64,000 nt of DNA from JACKAQ01 sp965227145 (GTDB lineage Bacteria > Calditrichota > Calditrichia > RBG-13-44-9 > J075), in assembly GCA_965227145.1 (NCBI GenBank), contig OZ245730.1, positions 1,426,001 through 1,490,000 on the forward strand, given 5' to 3'. The notes below the pieces were generated by a model that saw only the letters and a list, made by a program, of their open reading frames with translations, did no database searches and had not been told where the DNA came from. The position numbers and the translations under genes are program-made. Shown piece after piece: positions 62,503 through 64,000 of the stretch (its first letter is position 1; the number at the start of each line of letters is the position of its first letter).

Positions 62503-63777
62503 CTAATGATACAGCCCGCGCAATTCCGATGCCCGGGTTACCCGTTGGATAGACCGGATAAATGCGGCAACCCGCATATTCACGTTAAATTGCTCGCGTG
62601 TTTCCCAAACTTCGTTGAACGCCTGAACCATAATCCGTTCCAGATCTTCATTGACGCGATCTTTATTCCAGTAATAGCCCATGCGGTTTTGCACCCATTC
62701 CAGATACGAAACGGTGACGCCCCCGGCGTTGCACAAAATGTCCGGAATCCGGACAATGTTTTTGTCATCGAGAATGGCATCCGCCTCAACCGTGATGGGG
62801 CCGTTGGCACATTCGGCAATCAATTTTGCGCGAACGCGATCGGCGTTTTCTTCGGTGATCTGGTTTTCCAGCGCGGCGGGAATCAAAACATCGACATCCA
62901 ACTCCAATAAATCCATCGGGTTATCGAGTTTTTCCACTTTGAAATTATCTTCCAAACCTTCCAGACTCCACCGTTTATTGTTGCTGCAGGTGTTGATCGC
63001 AACGTTGACGTTGATGCCTTTGGGATTGTAATATGCGCCGGTAACATCCGAAATGGCCACCACCTTTGCGCCGGCTTCGTTGAGCAATTTTGCCGCAAAT
63101 GATCCGGCATTTCCGAACCCCTGAATCGCAACTGAGCAATTGTCTAAATTGAAATCCATATATTTTACAGCTTCGCGAACACAATAAAACATGCCTTGCG
63201 CCGTTGCTTCCGTCCGTCCGGCGGAGCCGCCAAGCTCCAGCGGTTTTCCGGTGATGACAGCCGGTGTGTGCTCTTTCCGGTGCATGGAATATGTGTCGAA
63301 CATCCAGCTCATTATTTGCGGATTTGTGTTGATATCCGGTGCCGGAATGTCGCGATCCGGACCAAATAAATCTTCCATTTCCGCAAAATAACGGCGGGTC
63401 AATCGCTCCAGTTCCGAACGGGAAAGCTGGTTGGGATCGACGATAACGCCGCCTTTTCCGCCGCCAAACGGCACGTTAACCACCGCACATTTGTACGTCA
63501 TCCAGAATGCCAGCGCTTTCACTTCGTCCACGTTTACATCCTGATGGAAGCGGATACCGCCTTTCGCAGGTCCGCGTGCGATGCTGTGTTGCACCCGGAA
63601 ACCTTTGAATAATGTGATATCCCCATTATCCATATGCACCGGTAAATTGACTTCGGTTACCCGGCGTGGCTCTTTGATCATGTTGATCTGATTTTGGGTA
63701 AGATTAAGAATTTCTGCTGCCCTGTCGAATTGCTTTAACGCATTCTCAAAAGGGTTTCGCTGTTTCATGTAGCTCAT
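62503..63777 (-). CDS. gdhA: Glutamate dehydrogenase (Glu/Leu/Phe/Val family)
   Basis: A 424-residue oxidoreductase interconverting glutamate and 2-oxoglutarate. The catalytic stretch VNVPFGGGKGGVIVDP is intact, as are KGGIRFHQDVN and the Rossmann loop IQGFGNAGSFAA. It resembles the hexameric catabolic (RocG/GudB-like) type in length. ACAGGAGGACTA fixes the start at 63777; residues read upstream of it are not conserved-looking. Single gene with its own terminator. Confidence 0.94.
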   Translation of the reverse strand: MSYMKQRNPFENALKQFDRAAEILNLTQNQINMIKEPRRVTEVNLPVHMDNGDITLFKGFRVQHSIARGPAKGGIRFHQDVNVDEVKALAFWMTYKCAVVNVPFGGGKGGVIVDPNQLSRSELERLTRRYFAEMEDLFGPDRDIPAPDINTNPQIMSWMFDTYSMHRKEHTPAVITGKPLELGGSAGRTEATAQGMFYCVREAVKYMDFNLDNCSVAIQGFGNAGSFAAKLLNEAGAKVVAISDVTGAYYNPKGINVNVAINTCSNNKRWSLEGLEDNFKVEKLDNPMDLLELDVDVLIPAALENQITEENADRVRAKLIAECANGPITVEADAILDDKNIVRIPDILCNAGGVTVSYLEWVQNRMGYYWNKDRVNEDLERIMVQAFNEVWETREQFNVNMRVAAFIRSIQRVTRASELRGLYH

Positions 63778-63961
63778 TAGTCCTCCTGTAAGTCTATTAA
63801 AAATCGGTGTTTCCGGCAGCAGTGTCGGATAACCGCAACAAAATTGTCGTCCCAAATAATTTTTAGGTTAACGACCTGAAGAAAAGACAGTTACGAGGAG
63901 GAGAATTTAAACAAGTAAAATCTCGCTTGGCAACGAAAAAGGAAAATGTTTTTTGCAAAAA

Positions 63962-64000
63962 TTACTGCCAAATAACCATATAAATCAATCCGGCGAGGCT
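63962..64000 (-). CDS. Possible C-terminal end of a gene entering from the right edge
   Basis: On the minus strand an open frame ends SLAGLIYMVIWQ then TAA. The hydrophobic end would fit a small membrane protein, but only 12 codons are visible and no ribosome site or family can be checked. Treat as a hint only. Confidence 0.25.
   Translation of the reverse strand, partial: SLAGLIYMVIWQ

Overview
The window reads as a contiguous piece of a chromosome from a Gram-negative bacterium of the FCB group. The closest fit is Calditrichota/KSB1 or a relative such as Ignavibacteria. The reasons are type IX secretion C-terminal signals with the NPFNP(S/T)T motif, a PorV/PorQ-like outer membrane protein, a TonB receptor with a carboxypeptidase-regulatory-like domain, FadL-like barrels and Reg_prop hybrid sensors. 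This placement is inferred from protein families only. No rRNA or tRNA gene was seen, and no prophage, insertion sequence or CRISPR array.

Left part (0-15 kb): after the tail of a secreted T9SS protein comes a one-directional block of sugar and sugar-acid genes (SDR dehydrogenase, DUF4185 propeller, glucarate-dehydratase-like enolase-superfamily enzyme, a sugar-binding protein without a signal peptide, E-set esterase, ROK kinase, a large phosphomannose-isomerase-like protein, GH78 rhamnosidase-like enzyme). None of the complete genes in the block has an export signal, so it looks like cytoplasmic breakdown of an oligosaccharide. The gaps hold palindromic and polypurine repeats, including a six-copy array at 5035-5163. 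Then follow yjbQ, the agmatine-to-putrescine pair aguB-aguA, a MazEF-type toxin-antitoxin pair and a phosphatidylcholine synthase.

Middle (15-43 kb): selB, two secreted or lipid-anchored proteins, trpA, and a PAS kinase/NtrC-type regulator pair. The regulator is followed by a sigma-54-like promoter and a short terminator-ended transcript candidate. Next is a long envelope cluster (27.9-40.2 kb) with T9SS cargo, Ig/NHL lipoproteins, a TonB receptor, a PorV-like protein and a membrane protein with a winged-helix tail. A second NtrC-type regulator/kinase pair closes it.

Right part (43-64 kb): groES-groEL; an odd operon (crotonase, histidine kinase, orphan mannose-type PTS EIIB, second YjbQ); a convergent operon of two tiny proteins under a consensus-matching sigma-54 promoter; a LuxR regulator with a giant Reg_prop sensor kinase; purL with a LOG-family gene; an RlpA lipoprotein; selD; nitroreductase, cupin and glutamate dehydrogenase genes.

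Three threads tie the window together. (1) selB and a selD read through an in-frame UGA with a SECIS-like hairpin show active selenocysteine use. (2) Two sigma-54 activators and two sigma-54-type promoters, one with an apparent small RNA and one with tandem dyads upstream, suggest a local sigma-54 network. (3) An unnamed domain occurs four times in a secreted protein and once as an insertion inside the sensor of the giant kinase.
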